Shown in pieces: positions 15,488-23,886 of a stretch of 64,000 nt of DNA. The position numbers and the translations under genes are program-made. The notes under the pieces are model-generated. The model ran no database searches, was not told the origin of the DNA, and saw only the letters and a list, made by a program, of their open reading frames with translations. The DNA comes from Bradyrhizobium iriomotense (GTDB lineage Bacteria; Pseudomonadota; Alphaproteobacteria; Rhizobiales; Xanthobacteraceae), in NCBI RefSeq assembly GCF_018130765.1, contig NZ_JAFCJZ010000017.1, positions 1 through 64,000 on the forward strand, given 5' to 3'. Each line of letters opens with the position of its first letter. Position 1 is the first letter of the stretch.

Positions 15488-18113
15488 GGATACCGGCCTG
15501 CAGGTAGTGGAGATTTGCATAGCGTCCGTTCGAGCTGATCAGCTCATCATGGCTGCCGTCCTCGACGATGCGGCCGTGCTCAAGTGTGATGATCCGGTTC
15601 GCATTGCGCACTGTCGAGAGCCGATGAGCGATGACGAACACAGTCCGGCCCGCGGCAATCCGTTTCATGTTCTGTTGAATGGCGCGCTCGCTTTCGTAGT
15701 CAAGCGCGCTGGTAGCCTCGTCGAGAATAAGGATGCGGGGGTTGGTAATGAGTGCGCGAGCGATCGCAATACGCTGGCGCTGCCCGCCGGACAGGCTGCT
15801 GCCGCGTTCGCCCACGATAGTATCGTAGCCCTCCGGCAGCTCCAGGATGAAGTCGTGAGCGCCGGCGAGTAAGGCCGCATCGATGACGCGCTCCATGGGC
15901 ATCGCCGGGTCGGCGAGCGCAATGTTCTCCCGTATCGAGCGATTGAAAAGCACGTTCTCCTGCAAAACCACACCGATCTGGCGTCGAAGCCAGGTCAGGT
16001 CGACCGTCGCGAGGTCAACGCCGTCGACCAGCACGCGACCGCTCTCCGGCACGTAGAGCCGCTGGATCAGCTTGCCGATGGTGCTCTTGCCCGAGCCCGA
16101 AGAGCCGACGATACCGATGACCTGACCGGGTTCGACGGCGAAGGACACATCGTGCAGCACCTCGGGGCCGTCGGCGCGGTAGCGGAAGGTCGTGTGCTCG
16201 AACACGACCTTGCCGCGGATCGGCGGCAGCCCGGCGCGGACCGAACTGAAGCTTGGCTCCGGAATGGTGTTGAGAATATCGCCGAGACGATCGACTGACA
16301 GTCGGGCCTGATGGAAGTCCTGCCAGATCTGCGCGAGCCTAAGCACCGGCATGCTCACTCGCGCCGCCAGCATGTTGAACGCAACCAGTTCACCGACGCT
16401 CAGGTCGCCGCCGATCACGAACCTGGCGCCGAAGTAGAGCGTTGCGGCCGTGACCAGCTTGTTGATCATCTGGACCGCCTGGCTCGCCGTGTTGTTCAAG
16501 CTGAGTACGCGGAAACTCGCCCCTACGTAGCCGGCAAGTTGCTCCTCCCAGCGGCGCTGCATCTGCGGCTCGACCGCCATCGACTTCAGTGTCTCAACGC
16601 CCGTGACGCTCTCGACCAGGAAGGCCTGGTTCTCCGATCCACGATTGAACTTCTCATCGAGGCGCCGGCGGAACAGCGGCGCGGCGCCGGCGGAGATTCC
16701 AATGTAGAGCGGGAATGAAGCCAGAACGATCAGCGTCAGCGGTGTCGAATAGTAGAACATCACCGCAAGGAAGACGACGGTGAACAGGAGATCGACGACA
16801 AGCGTGAGCGCCGAACTCGTCAGGAACTGACGGATGTTCTCCAGCTCGCGAACGCGAGCAACCGAGTCGCCAACGCGGCGCGTCTGAAAATATGCGATGG
16901 GCAGCGCCATCAGGTGACGAAACAGCCGTGCGCCGAGCTCGACGTCGATGCGGTTCGTCGTGTGCGCGAACAAATGGACGCGCAACGTGCCGAGAACTGC
17001 CTCGAACAAGGTCAGCGCGACGAGGCCCGCGACCAGGACGTCGAGCGTGCTGATGCTTCGATGCACCAGCACCTTGTCGATGACGACTTGAAAGAACAGC
17101 GGGGCTACGAGGGCAAAGACCTGAAGAAAGAACGACGCGATCAGAACTTCGCCGAGAAGGCGGCGATACTTGTGGACCGCGCCGAGAAACCAGCCGATAT
17201 CGAATCGCCTGGAGAGATCCGTGAGGGCCGCCCGTCGGGTCATCAGGATGATGTCGCCATCCCAGATGGCCTCGAGTTCGGCCTGCGTCATCGCTTCGGG
17301 TCGGGACGACAATGGACGCTGAACAAGGAGCCGGTCCTCGGCGACCTTGCCAAGGATCAGGAAGCTGCCGTCGCGCAGCGCCGCAATTGCCGGCAACGGC
17401 GTGACGGCGAGCCTGTTCCAGCTCGACCGTTGTGCCCGGGCCTTCAGGCCGAACTCCCTGGTGCCGCGCAAGATTTCGGTCACACCGACGCGCGACGTGC
17501 CCATGCGATGGCGAATTTGCTCCGGGTCGGCCGCGATGCCATGGCAACGCAGCAATATCGCCATTGCAATCAAGCCCGATTCATCACCATCCGCCGGCTC
17601 GGGGCCTGGCCCCTGGATCGGCTTATCGCGACGATACGCACGCCCAAGAGCGCCACCGGCACGGTTAGCCAGATCGCGTCCACGCGCAATCAGACCGGCA
17701 AATGCATGATGCGCCCGATCGGCGAGGCTTTGAGATCCGGACAGTATCAAGCGACCGTCCCAGATCTCCTCGAATTCGGCGCGCGGCATCAACTTCGGCT
17801 GTGTCGCGGTCGGATGCAGAACAAGCGCGGCGTCTTCTTCGACCTTCCCTAGCAGCAGGAATCCGCCATCTCGCAGCCCTGCGATTCCGGGAAGGCTAAT
17901 GCCTGCGAGCTGTTTCCAATGTGTCGTGCGCGAAGCGACCTTCAGTCCGAAATCGCGGGCGCAGAGAAGCATCGCACGGATGCCGATTGCGCTGTCTCCG
18001 CAACGGTCGCGGAGCTGGTCGGGCTCGGCGTTCACGCCATGAAGGCGCAGGAACAGAGCCAGGGATCTAAGCCCGAGGTCTCCGGCATGGGCATTTCCAT
18101 TCTGGATCGCCAT
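15474..18113 (-). CDS. Type I secretion ABC exporter with two tandem C39-like domains
   Basis: An 879-residue exporter, longer than the roughly 700 residues of HlyB. Two similar N-terminal domains (about 15-125 and 178-290) share FGLK, the PxIAxLRDGxFLxLGKV pattern and EIWDG/AIWDG; each resembles the C39 peptidase-like domain of HlyB. Neither has the catalytic Cys in the usual place, so they should bind, not cut, the substrate. The six-helix membrane domain covers about 320-600 and the nucleotide-binding domain 640-879, with Walker A GSSGSGKST (670-678), LSGGQ (774-778) and Walker B LILDEA (795-800). It forms an operon with the adaptor. The likely cargo is the lyase-like protein immediately upstream. 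Confidence 0.93.
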   Translation of the reverse strand: MAIQNGNAHAGDLGLRSLALFLRLHGVNAEPDQLRDRCGDSAIGIRAMLLCARDFGLKVASRTTHWKQLAGISLPGIAGLRDGGFLLLGKVEEDAALVLHPTATQPKLMPRAEFEEIWDGRLILSGSQSLADRAHHAFAGLIARGRDLANRAGGALGRAYRRDKPIQGPGPEPADGDESGLIAMAILLRCHGIAADPEQIRHRMGTSRVGVTEILRGTREFGLKARAQRSSWNRLAVTPLPAIAALRDGSFLILGKVAEDRLLVQRPLSSRPEAMTQAELEAIWDGDIILMTRRAALTDLSRRFDIGWFLGAVHKYRRLLGEVLIASFFLQVFALVAPLFFQVVIDKVLVHRSISTLDVLVAGLVALTLFEAVLGTLRVHLFAHTTNRIDVELGARLFRHLMALPIAYFQTRRVGDSVARVRELENIRQFLTSSALTLVVDLLFTVVFLAVMFYYSTPLTLIVLASFPLYIGISAGAAPLFRRRLDEKFNRGSENQAFLVESVTGVETLKSMAVEPQMQRRWEEQLAGYVGASFRVLSLNNTASQAVQMINKLVTAATLYFGARFVIGGDLSVGELVAFNMLAARVSMPVLRLAQIWQDFHQARLSVDRLGDILNTIPEPSFSSVRAGLPPIRGKVVFEHTTFRYRADGPEVLHDVSFAVEPGQVIGIVGSSGSGKSTIGKLIQRLYVPESGRVLVDGVDLATVDLTWLRRQIGVVLQENVLFNRSIRENIALADPAMPMERVIDAALLAGAHDFILELPEGYDTIVGERGSSLSGGQRQRIAIARALITNPRILILDEATSALDYESERAIQQNMKRIAAGRTVFVIAHRLSTVRNANRIITLEHGRIVEDGSHDELISSNGRYANLHYLQAGIHDVR

Positions 18114-18186
18114 CTAATACTCAACCCTTCGCGGCTACCGGCCGCGTATGATGTTCCTTCTCATGCATTCCAAAACATTGCGGGTA

Positions 18187-18215
18187 CCGCACCCAGGCGG
18201 TGAGCCTGGGTGCGG
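18187..18215. terminator. Strong 12-bp hairpin between lyase gene and exporter gene
   Basis: CCGCACCCAGGC (18187-18198) and GCCTGGGTGCGG (18204-18215) form a perfect 12-base-pair stem with a 5-base loop. It lies just after the stop of the leftward lyase-like gene and before the exporter. No T-run follows on the minus strand, so it is not a textbook intrinsic terminator. It more likely protects the 3' end of the cargo mRNA or reduces read-through into the exporter, giving more cargo than channel. Confidence 0.65.
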
Positions 18216-18222
18216 CTCGGCC

Positions 18223-20454
18223 TTAGTGTTGCGGTCTGGCCAGCAACGCGTCGTGCCCCCAACCGGTCGCTTGCGACACAGCCGCCACGATCTGACCGGG
18301 ATCCACCCGGCCGGTGTGAGCGGCCAGATACTGGTTCAGCAGCGCAAAGCTCTGGCTTGCCAGCGACGCCATCGTGGTCCCGGCGGCAGACGGTTGATCT
18401 GCCGCCATGACCGGATGGGCAGCGGTCGTTGCCAGGCTGCTCGCGGCCGGGTCAAAATGCTGCTGGAGCAGCTCAAAGCCCCGGCTTGCCAGGAAGCCCG
18501 TGTTTGCAGCCGCCGCCTGCTGATGATCGGTGGGCTCGATCGTCTGCGAGGTCGTCGGGGTCACGGCTGTCGCGGTGGCAGCAGGCTGCTGATCCGTCAC
18601 AGCGTGGTGGTCGTGCGACGACGTCGTGGTGGTCGAGACCGTCGCAGGGCGAGGATCCGTCACGGTGATGATCTGGGGCGCAGCGGTCGCAACGGCACCG
18701 GTTGACGGATCAGTCGCGCTTGCCGTCAGCGTAAGTTCCGCAACTGGATGGCCCCCGCCCCTGTAGTTCGAGGTCAGAGTCAGTCCGCTGTTGACCTGCG
18801 CGGCCGTCAACGTGATGTCTTTTCCGCGGAACGTTTGGCCGTCGAGCTGGTCAGTGATCGTTTCATACTTCGGCAACCCCGTGATGTGCACGGTCACGCG
18901 GTCGTCGGCATCGGTCGTCGCCACCTTCGTCCCGAGATCGACGGTACCGCCTCGACCCGCCACCCAGAGCGAGTCATCCGCAATGGTGAGGACAGGCGAA
19001 ATCACAGAGGGAGTCGACGGCGTCGTTGGGGTGGTCGGCGTGGTTGGCGTGGTTGGCGTGGTCGTCGTCGTGTCGATCTGCAGACCGGAGAACGTCTTTA
19101 CGGCACCGGCAAGGTTGGCAGCGACACCGGAGGCGTCCTTGATCGCCGCACCGTTCGAAAGATTGACCGCGGTGATCGCCAACGCCGAGGTGCTGGTGTC
19201 GGTCGAGGCGACCGTAGTCTTGAAGGTGAGCGTGTTCGTGCCCGAACCGCCGGCATAAGTGGCCGTGCCGCCGTCATTGAGCGACAGCGTGGGCGTGCCC
19301 GTCACGGTCACGGCCTCGTTGAAACCGAGTGCCAGCGTGATGGTGTCCCCGACGTGCTCGGTACCCGTTGTCGGAGCAGCCGTGGCCTGCGTCACCGCCG
19401 GCAGGATCGGATCGATTTGAAGGCCGGTGAAGGTCTTCACCGCGCCCGACAGGTTCGCCGCGACACCTGCGGCGTCCTTGATGCTCACGCCGCTCGGAAG
19501 ATTGACACCGGTGATGGCGAGCGCCGAGGTATTCGTGTCGGTCGCCGCAACCGTGGTCTTGAAGGTGAGCGTGCTCGTGCCCGAACCACCCGCATAGGTG
19601 GCGACATTGCCGTCATTGAGCTGCAACGTGGGCGTGCCCGTCACCGTCATGGCTTCGTTGCAGGCGAGCGACAGCGTGATGACATCGCCGGCATGCTCGA
19701 TTCCCGTCCCCGGAGTAGCCGTGGCCTGCGTCACCGCCGGCTGGATCGCCGGCGTCGTCGGGGTCGTCGGGGGTGGGAGAGATCCTGTTGTGATCGTCAA
19801 GCTTCGAAAATCGGCGGCCATAACCTCGGGTGAGGTATGCCGATAGAGCCCTTCTTCCCAATACGTGCGAGAACCATAGCCCAAGGGGCCGTTGTAGTTC
19901 ACAACCTGATTCCCGTTGATGTAGACGTCCAGAAACCCGCTGCTGTTGTTGGCCACGCTGGTCTGTATCTGAATGTTGTAATACTGGCCGCGCACAATCG
20001 GATTGGGGTCGGTCCACAGAGTCTTGGTCGTGATGCCAGTCGCGGGGTCCCCGTATCGGGCGACGATTGCCATATGTTCGCCCTGCATTTCGATCGCGAA
20101 CGGAGGCGAGGTGTGCACACCTGACCCAAGATCTCCGTCATTGCTGTGCATTTCCGCAGTCACAAGCCACTGCGCGGTGTTCGTGGCGCCAGGCTCCACC
20201 ATGAACTGATAGGAAATGTTGGTGGGAGTGCCAACCGCAATCAGATTGTTCATCTGAATCTCGGAGCGATCGATAGTCGATCCATCGAACCAGGCCGGAT
20301 CGCCTGCGTGAATTTCAAAGCGCAGCGTCTGGCTGTCCGGCTCGGTCAAGCTGTAGCTCTCGCCCGCCGTCTGGACGTTGTAGGGGCTGCCGTCGATATA
20401 CAAATTCTGTTGCGGCGTAGACGTGAACGACGTGATTGTGCCGGTAGTTGCCAT
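18223..20454 (-). CDS. Secreted polysaccharide lyase-like protein with Ig-like repeats, probable type I cargo
   Basis: A 743-residue protein without a Sec signal peptide. Residues 15-225 look like the heparin-lyase-I-like beta-jelly-roll family (DRSEIQ, then a beta-rich stretch to YWEEGLYRH). Next come two about 109-residue Ig-like repeats (240-348 and 353-461) sharing GTPTLxLNDGxxATYAGGSG. A Thr-Pro linker, a beta domain (485-600, DSLWVAGRGGTVDLGTKV) and an Ala/Thr/His-rich tail follow. The tail has two related 14-residue segments (LASRGFELLQQHF and LASQSFALLNQYL), perhaps part of the export signal. There are no GGxGxD calcium repeats. Position beside the exporter and lack of a signal peptide support type I secretion. 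It may cleave the EPS made by the neighbouring locus, as rhizobial glycanases do. Confidence 0.85.
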   Translation of the reverse strand: MATTGTITSFTSTPQQNLYIDGSPYNVQTAGESYSLTEPDSQTLRFEIHAGDPAWFDGSTIDRSEIQMNNLIAVGTPTNISYQFMVEPGATNTAQWLVTAEMHSNDGDLGSGVHTSPPFAIEMQGEHMAIVARYGDPATGITTKTLWTDPNPIVRGQYYNIQIQTSVANNSSGFLDVYINGNQVVNYNGPLGYGSRTYWEEGLYRHTSPEVMAADFRSLTITTGSLPPPTTPTTPAIQPAVTQATATPGTGIEHAGDVITLSLACNEAMTVTGTPTLQLNDGNVATYAGGSGTSTLTFKTTVAATDTNTSALAITGVNLPSGVSIKDAAGVAANLSGAVKTFTGLQIDPILPAVTQATAAPTTGTEHVGDTITLALGFNEAVTVTGTPTLSLNDGGTATYAGGSGTNTLTFKTTVASTDTSTSALAITAVNLSNGAAIKDASGVAANLAGAVKTFSGLQIDTTTTTPTTPTTPTTPTTPSTPSVISPVLTIADDSLWVAGRGGTVDLGTKVATTDADDRVTVHITGLPKYETITDQLDGQTFRGKDITLTAAQVNSGLTLTSNYRGGGHPVAELTLTASATDPSTGAVATAAPQIITVTDPRPATVSTTTTSSHDHHAVTDQQPAATATAVTPTTSQTIEPTDHQQAAAANTGFLASRGFELLQQHFDPAASSLATTAAHPVMAADQPSAAGTTMASLASQSFALLNQYLAAHTGRVDPGQIVAAVSQATGWGHDALLARPQH
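19072..19398 (-). repeat. Second in-gene Ig-like repeat
   Basis: Encodes residues 353-461 of the lyase-like protein. It matches the copy at 19411-19737 closely in both protein and DNA, including the shared GTPTLSLNDGG and GGSGTNTLTFKTT patterns. High DNA identity suggests recent duplication or ongoing gene conversion, so copy number may vary between strains. Confidence 0.85.
19411..19737 (-). repeat. First in-gene Ig-like repeat
   Basis: Encodes residues 240-348 of the lyase-like protein. It is the N-terminal partner of the 19072-19398 copy and is separated from it by four codons. The domain type is common in large adhesins and secreted proteins and probably acts as a stiff spacer or a glycan-binding unit. 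Confidence 0.85.
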
Positions 20455-21246
20455 TCCATGATCCTTTTACGTTGAAGACAGGGAATTCCACTGCCGCGCA
20501 TCGCGAAGGCGCACGACATACCGCATGCTCGGAGTGCGTGACACTGCGAGCCATTTTCAGAGCAGCGGGATTTGATAGCGCCCCCCCAACTGCCGGGGTC
20601 GCTGGTTAATTAGGAAGTATGGCGAAAAAAGCCTCAAAATGTGATTTATACCAATGTATGGAGCCTCATCTGCGGTGAGGTACTCAACGGCGCGGTCGTT
20701 ATTCTCGCGAGCGTCGGACCGTCCATACTATTGCGATGGTCTCTGGCACCGGCGACGAGAGCCGAATTTGTGTCGTCGTCTAGCTTCTTTCCTGCGCATG
20801 GTCGGTTTCGGACTTCCAGTACAGTTTTCCCAATCATGTCCCAGGATGCGGCGGCGCCTACCGGCACGCGTGGCTGAAACCGGCTTTCAGTCTCGACCGA
20901 GCGACTGGCCACTCGACCCGATCCTCCGGCTTTTCGCTACTCTCATACCTTCGCTTTCGCGCAGTGTCGCAGCGGCGACTCCGAAGGCCGCTCCGCCGAT
21001 AAAGCATGCCCTACGAGCGTGCGATTCCGCATGCTGCGCTTCAAGATCGCCGGGATCCATGAGCAAGGCCGATCCTACGCCGTAAGGGGGTGATCGGGCG
21101 GGCGATCACAGCACGCCTGCGCAAACGACCGCAATCGACAAACTGATGCGGCGCCGGAGCTACTCCCAAGTGGGTAGCCACTCAGCCCTCGCTGCCAATC
21201 CCTTTGCTTATGCTTGCCTTGGCACCTCGAGAGCTATCGTTGAAAT
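20455..21246. promoter_or_regulatory. Divergent intergenic region between lyase gene and algD-like gene
   Basis: About 790 bases with no convincing gene. It must hold the promoter of the leftward lyase gene, whose start follows an AAAGGA ribosome site, and that of the rightward polysaccharide operon. An AT-rich patch at about 20606-20650, unusual here, is the best place for the lyase promoter. Open frames such as 20641-20877 plus and 20646-20912 minus show no family similarity and unusual composition. Confidence 0.5.
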
Positions 21247-22512
21247 ATGAAAATTGCAGTGTTCGGACTTGGTTACGTCGGCATGACGACGGCCGCTTGC
21301 CTCGCGAGGAGCGGCCACGAAGTGATCGGTGTCGACGTCAGCGACGAAAAAGTGGCTCTCGTCAATGCGGGCAAGTCGCCGATCACCGAGCCTGGCCTTG
21401 ACGAGCTTGTAGGGCGAGCCCTCAGGAAAGGTCTGCTGAGCGCGACGCTGAACGCGCGCGGGCATCTTGATGACTGCGCCCTGGCAATCGTTTGTGTGGG
21501 TACGCCCAGTGCACCGGACGGATCACACAACATGAGCTTTATAGTCGAGGTTTCCCATCATATCGCGGAGCTGATCCGCCCGGCGCGATCGACGAAGCTG
21601 ACGGTCGTATTCCGCTCCACGGTGCGGCCCGGCACGATCGAGGAACTGGTACTTCCGATCTTCGAGAACGCACTTAAAGGTCGCATGGATCAAGTCGAGC
21701 TTGTCTACAATCCCGAGTTCCTGCGCGAGTCAGTCGCGATCGACGATTTTTTCAATCCGCCGAAGATCGTGGTCGGGACGAAGGATGGAGAACGATGTGT
21801 CGCGCTCGACGAGTTGAACGCAACCATCAACGCACCAACTTTCTACACGACCTATCGTGCGGCGGAGATGACAAAATTCGTCGACAACACGTTCCATGCG
21901 GTAAAGGTCGCGTTCGCGAACGAAGTGGGTCGCGTTTGTGAGAAACTTGGCATCAGCGCGACCACCGTTCATAAGATATTCGTCTCCGATACCAAGCTTA
22001 ACATCTCGCCCTACTATCTGAGGCCAGGCGGCGCATTCGGCGGCTCATGCCTACCGAAAGACGTCCGCGCGCTGCAATATATCGCAAGCGATGTCGGGGC
22101 GAACACCTACCTCGTGGACTCACTTCTGAGGTCGAATGATGCGCATAAGAATTTCCTGTTTGAGAGCTGCCTGAAAGCCATTCCGACAGGCGGCGGACAC
22201 GTGCTCATGTTGGGGCTGTCCTTCAAGGATGAAAGTGACGATCTTCGCGAAAGCCCCAACATCGATTTAGCTCGTAAATTCCTTCAATCGCATATCGACC
22301 TCTCGATCTACGATCCCCAAGTAGAGCCTTCCAAATTGCTGGGGCAGAATCTTGGCTATGCGTTCTCCAGCCTACCCGCATTGCGCAAGCTTCTCATCTC
22401 AAGATCCGTCGCCGAGTCAGACTCATTCGACCTCGTCGTCGACACCAGAGGTTGGGCGCAAACAATGGCGTTACGCACCCGGCGGGTCATCAATGTCAAT
22501 ACGCTTCCGTAA
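21247..22512 (+). CDS. AlgD-like UDP-glucose/GDP-mannose dehydrogenase
   Basis: A 421-residue NAD-dependent sugar-nucleotide 6-dehydrogenase, which oxidises the C6 alcohol of a nucleotide sugar to a uronic acid in two steps. Visible features are the N-terminal GLGYVG, VCVGTPS, YNPEFLRES and the catalytic Cys268 in GGAFGGSCLPKDVRAL, the same number as in Pseudomonas AlgD. By eye it is closer to GDP-mannose dehydrogenase (AlgD) than to UDP-glucose dehydrogenase, with LGLSFKxxxDDLRESP in the C-domain, so it would supply GDP-mannuronate. No alginate synthase genes are present, so the product presumably feeds the EPS repeat unit. It is first in a rightward run that continues to 29204. Confidence 0.88.
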   Translation: MKIAVFGLGYVGMTTAACLARSGHEVIGVDVSDEKVALVNAGKSPITEPGLDELVGRALRKGLLSATLNARGHLDDCALAIVCVGTPSAPDGSHNMSFIVEVSHHIAELIRPARSTKLTVVFRSTVRPGTIEELVLPIFENALKGRMDQVELVYNPEFLRESVAIDDFFNPPKIVVGTKDGERCVALDELNATINAPTFYTTYRAAEMTKFVDNTFHAVKVAFANEVGRVCEKLGISATTVHKIFVSDTKLNISPYYLRPGGAFGGSCLPKDVRALQYIASDVGANTYLVDSLLRSNDAHKNFLFESCLKAIPTGGGHVLMLGLSFKDESDDLRESPNIDLARKFLQSHIDLSIYDPQVEPSKLLGQNLGYAFSSLPALRKLLISRSVAESDSFDLVVDTRGWAQTMALRTRRVINVNTLP

Positions 22513-23779
22513 CGGTCGCAGCGCAACCCATCCTGCGCAAGCCAGCACCAATGGTGCAGTTCGCCGCCGCGTGCTCATCATCGTCGAAAATTTGCCGGTG
22601 CCATTCGATCGTCGAGTATGGTCGGAAGCCACAACATTGGCCGGGCACGGCTATGATGTCTCGATAATATGCCCTAAGGGGCCGCAGGCGACGGCCTCAT
22701 TTGAAGTGATCGAGGGAATTGCCGTCTATCGCCACTGGCTCCCCAAGGAGGGACGCGGCGTGTTCGGGTATCTCGCCGAATATAGCGCGGCCCTATTCTG
22801 GGAGTTTACCCTGAGCTTCAGGATATTGGCGTCGCACGGCTTCGACGTGATCCACGCGTGCAACCCGCCCGATCTCATTTTCCTAGTCGGTGCAGTCCAC
22901 AAATTTCTATTCGGAAAGTCCTTCGTTTTCGACCACCACGATATCAACCCCGAGCTCTACGAAGCAAAATTCGAACGGCGCGGCATCCTCTGGCGCGCCA
23001 TGGTCGTGTTTGAGCGCCTTACATTTGCACTGGCTGACGTATCGATAGCGACAAACCAGTCATATCGCACGATTGCCATTGAACGCGGACGAATGACTCC
23101 GGACCGAGTGTTCGTTGTGCGCTCCGGTCCAAACCTCTCGCGCGTTCGATCATTTCCATCAGACCCGATCTGGAAAAGAGGCCGGAATCTCCTGGTCGCA
23201 TACGTGGGCGTCATCGGAAAGCAGGAAGGGCTCGATCTGCTGCTGGAATCGATCAAGCACATCCGCAGAACTCGAAATCGAGACGATATCCAGTTCGTCA
23301 TTGTCGGGAGTGGACCGGAATTGGACAACGTCAAGGAGCTTGCAACGGCCTTCGAGCTCGATGATTCGATCACGTTCACCGGTCGCGTCGATGACGCCAC
23401 GCTATTCACCGTGCTCTCGACAGCGGACGTCTGCGTGAATCCTGATCGCCCCAATGCGATGAACGACAAATCAACGATGAACAAGATCATGGAGTACATG
23501 GCGTTGGGCAAGCCCATCGTCCAATTTGATCTGACCGAAGGACGCGTCTCGGCGGATGAGGCCTCCTTGTACGCTCGCAATACCGATACCGCAGATTTCG
23601 GCGACAAGATCCTCGAGCTCTTGGATGATCCGGCGCAACGTGCGCGCATGGGTGAATTTGGCAAGAAACGAATCGATGGCGAGCTCGCTTGGGATCACGA
23701 GTCGACGAGGCTCTTGAGCGCCTACGATACAGTGTTCCATCTGAGACACTCGCACCGGGCGGCGCGCCGCCATACTTGA
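22493..23779 (+). CDS. Glycosyltransferase family 4
   Basis: A 428-residue GT-B glycosyltransferase. The N-domain begins RRVLIIVENLPVPFDRRVWSEA, and the nucleotide-sugar half shows YVGVIGKQEGLDLLLES and VGSGPELDNVKELA. The acceptor/donor loop carries NPDRPNAMNDKSTMNKIMEYMALGKPIV, which includes the EX7E-like donor-binding region. It should add one sugar to the lipid-linked EPS repeat unit at the inner membrane. I start at the ATG at 22493, which overlaps the dehydrogenase stop by 20 bases; a much longer upstream frame is only a shadow of that gene. The specific sugar cannot be predicted. Confidence 0.88.
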   Translation: MSIRFRNGRSATHPAQASTNGAVRRRVLIIVENLPVPFDRRVWSEATTLAGHGYDVSIICPKGPQATASFEVIEGIAVYRHWLPKEGRGVFGYLAEYSAALFWEFTLSFRILASHGFDVIHACNPPDLIFLVGAVHKFLFGKSFVFDHHDINPELYEAKFERRGILWRAMVVFERLTFALADVSIATNQSYRTIAIERGRMTPDRVFVVRSGPNLSRVRSFPSDPIWKRGRNLLVAYVGVIGKQEGLDLLLESIKHIRRTRNRDDIQFVIVGSGPELDNVKELATAFELDDSITFTGRVDDATLFTVLSTADVCVNPDRPNAMNDKSTMNKIMEYMALGKPIVQFDLTEGRVSADEASLYARNTDTADFGDKILELLDDPAQRARMGEFGKKRIDGELAWDHESTRLLSAYDTVFHLRHSHRAARRHT

Positions 23780-23886
23780 AAAGGGCAACATGCGGCCAGC
23801 GCCAACAACCGACGCTTTCACGATCTCAGGTCTAGAACGCGCTCATGACGGAAACCGGCTGATCTTATCCAGGTTGAGGCATCGGA

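Noticed and set aside
14270..15538. Plus-strand open frame of 422 codons
   Set aside because: Antisense to the HlyD-like gene, whose membrane helix and lipoyl halves are clear.
20641..20912. Overlapping short frames in the lyase-dehydrogenase intergenic region
   Set aside because: No family similarity and no ribosome site; more likely promoter DNA.
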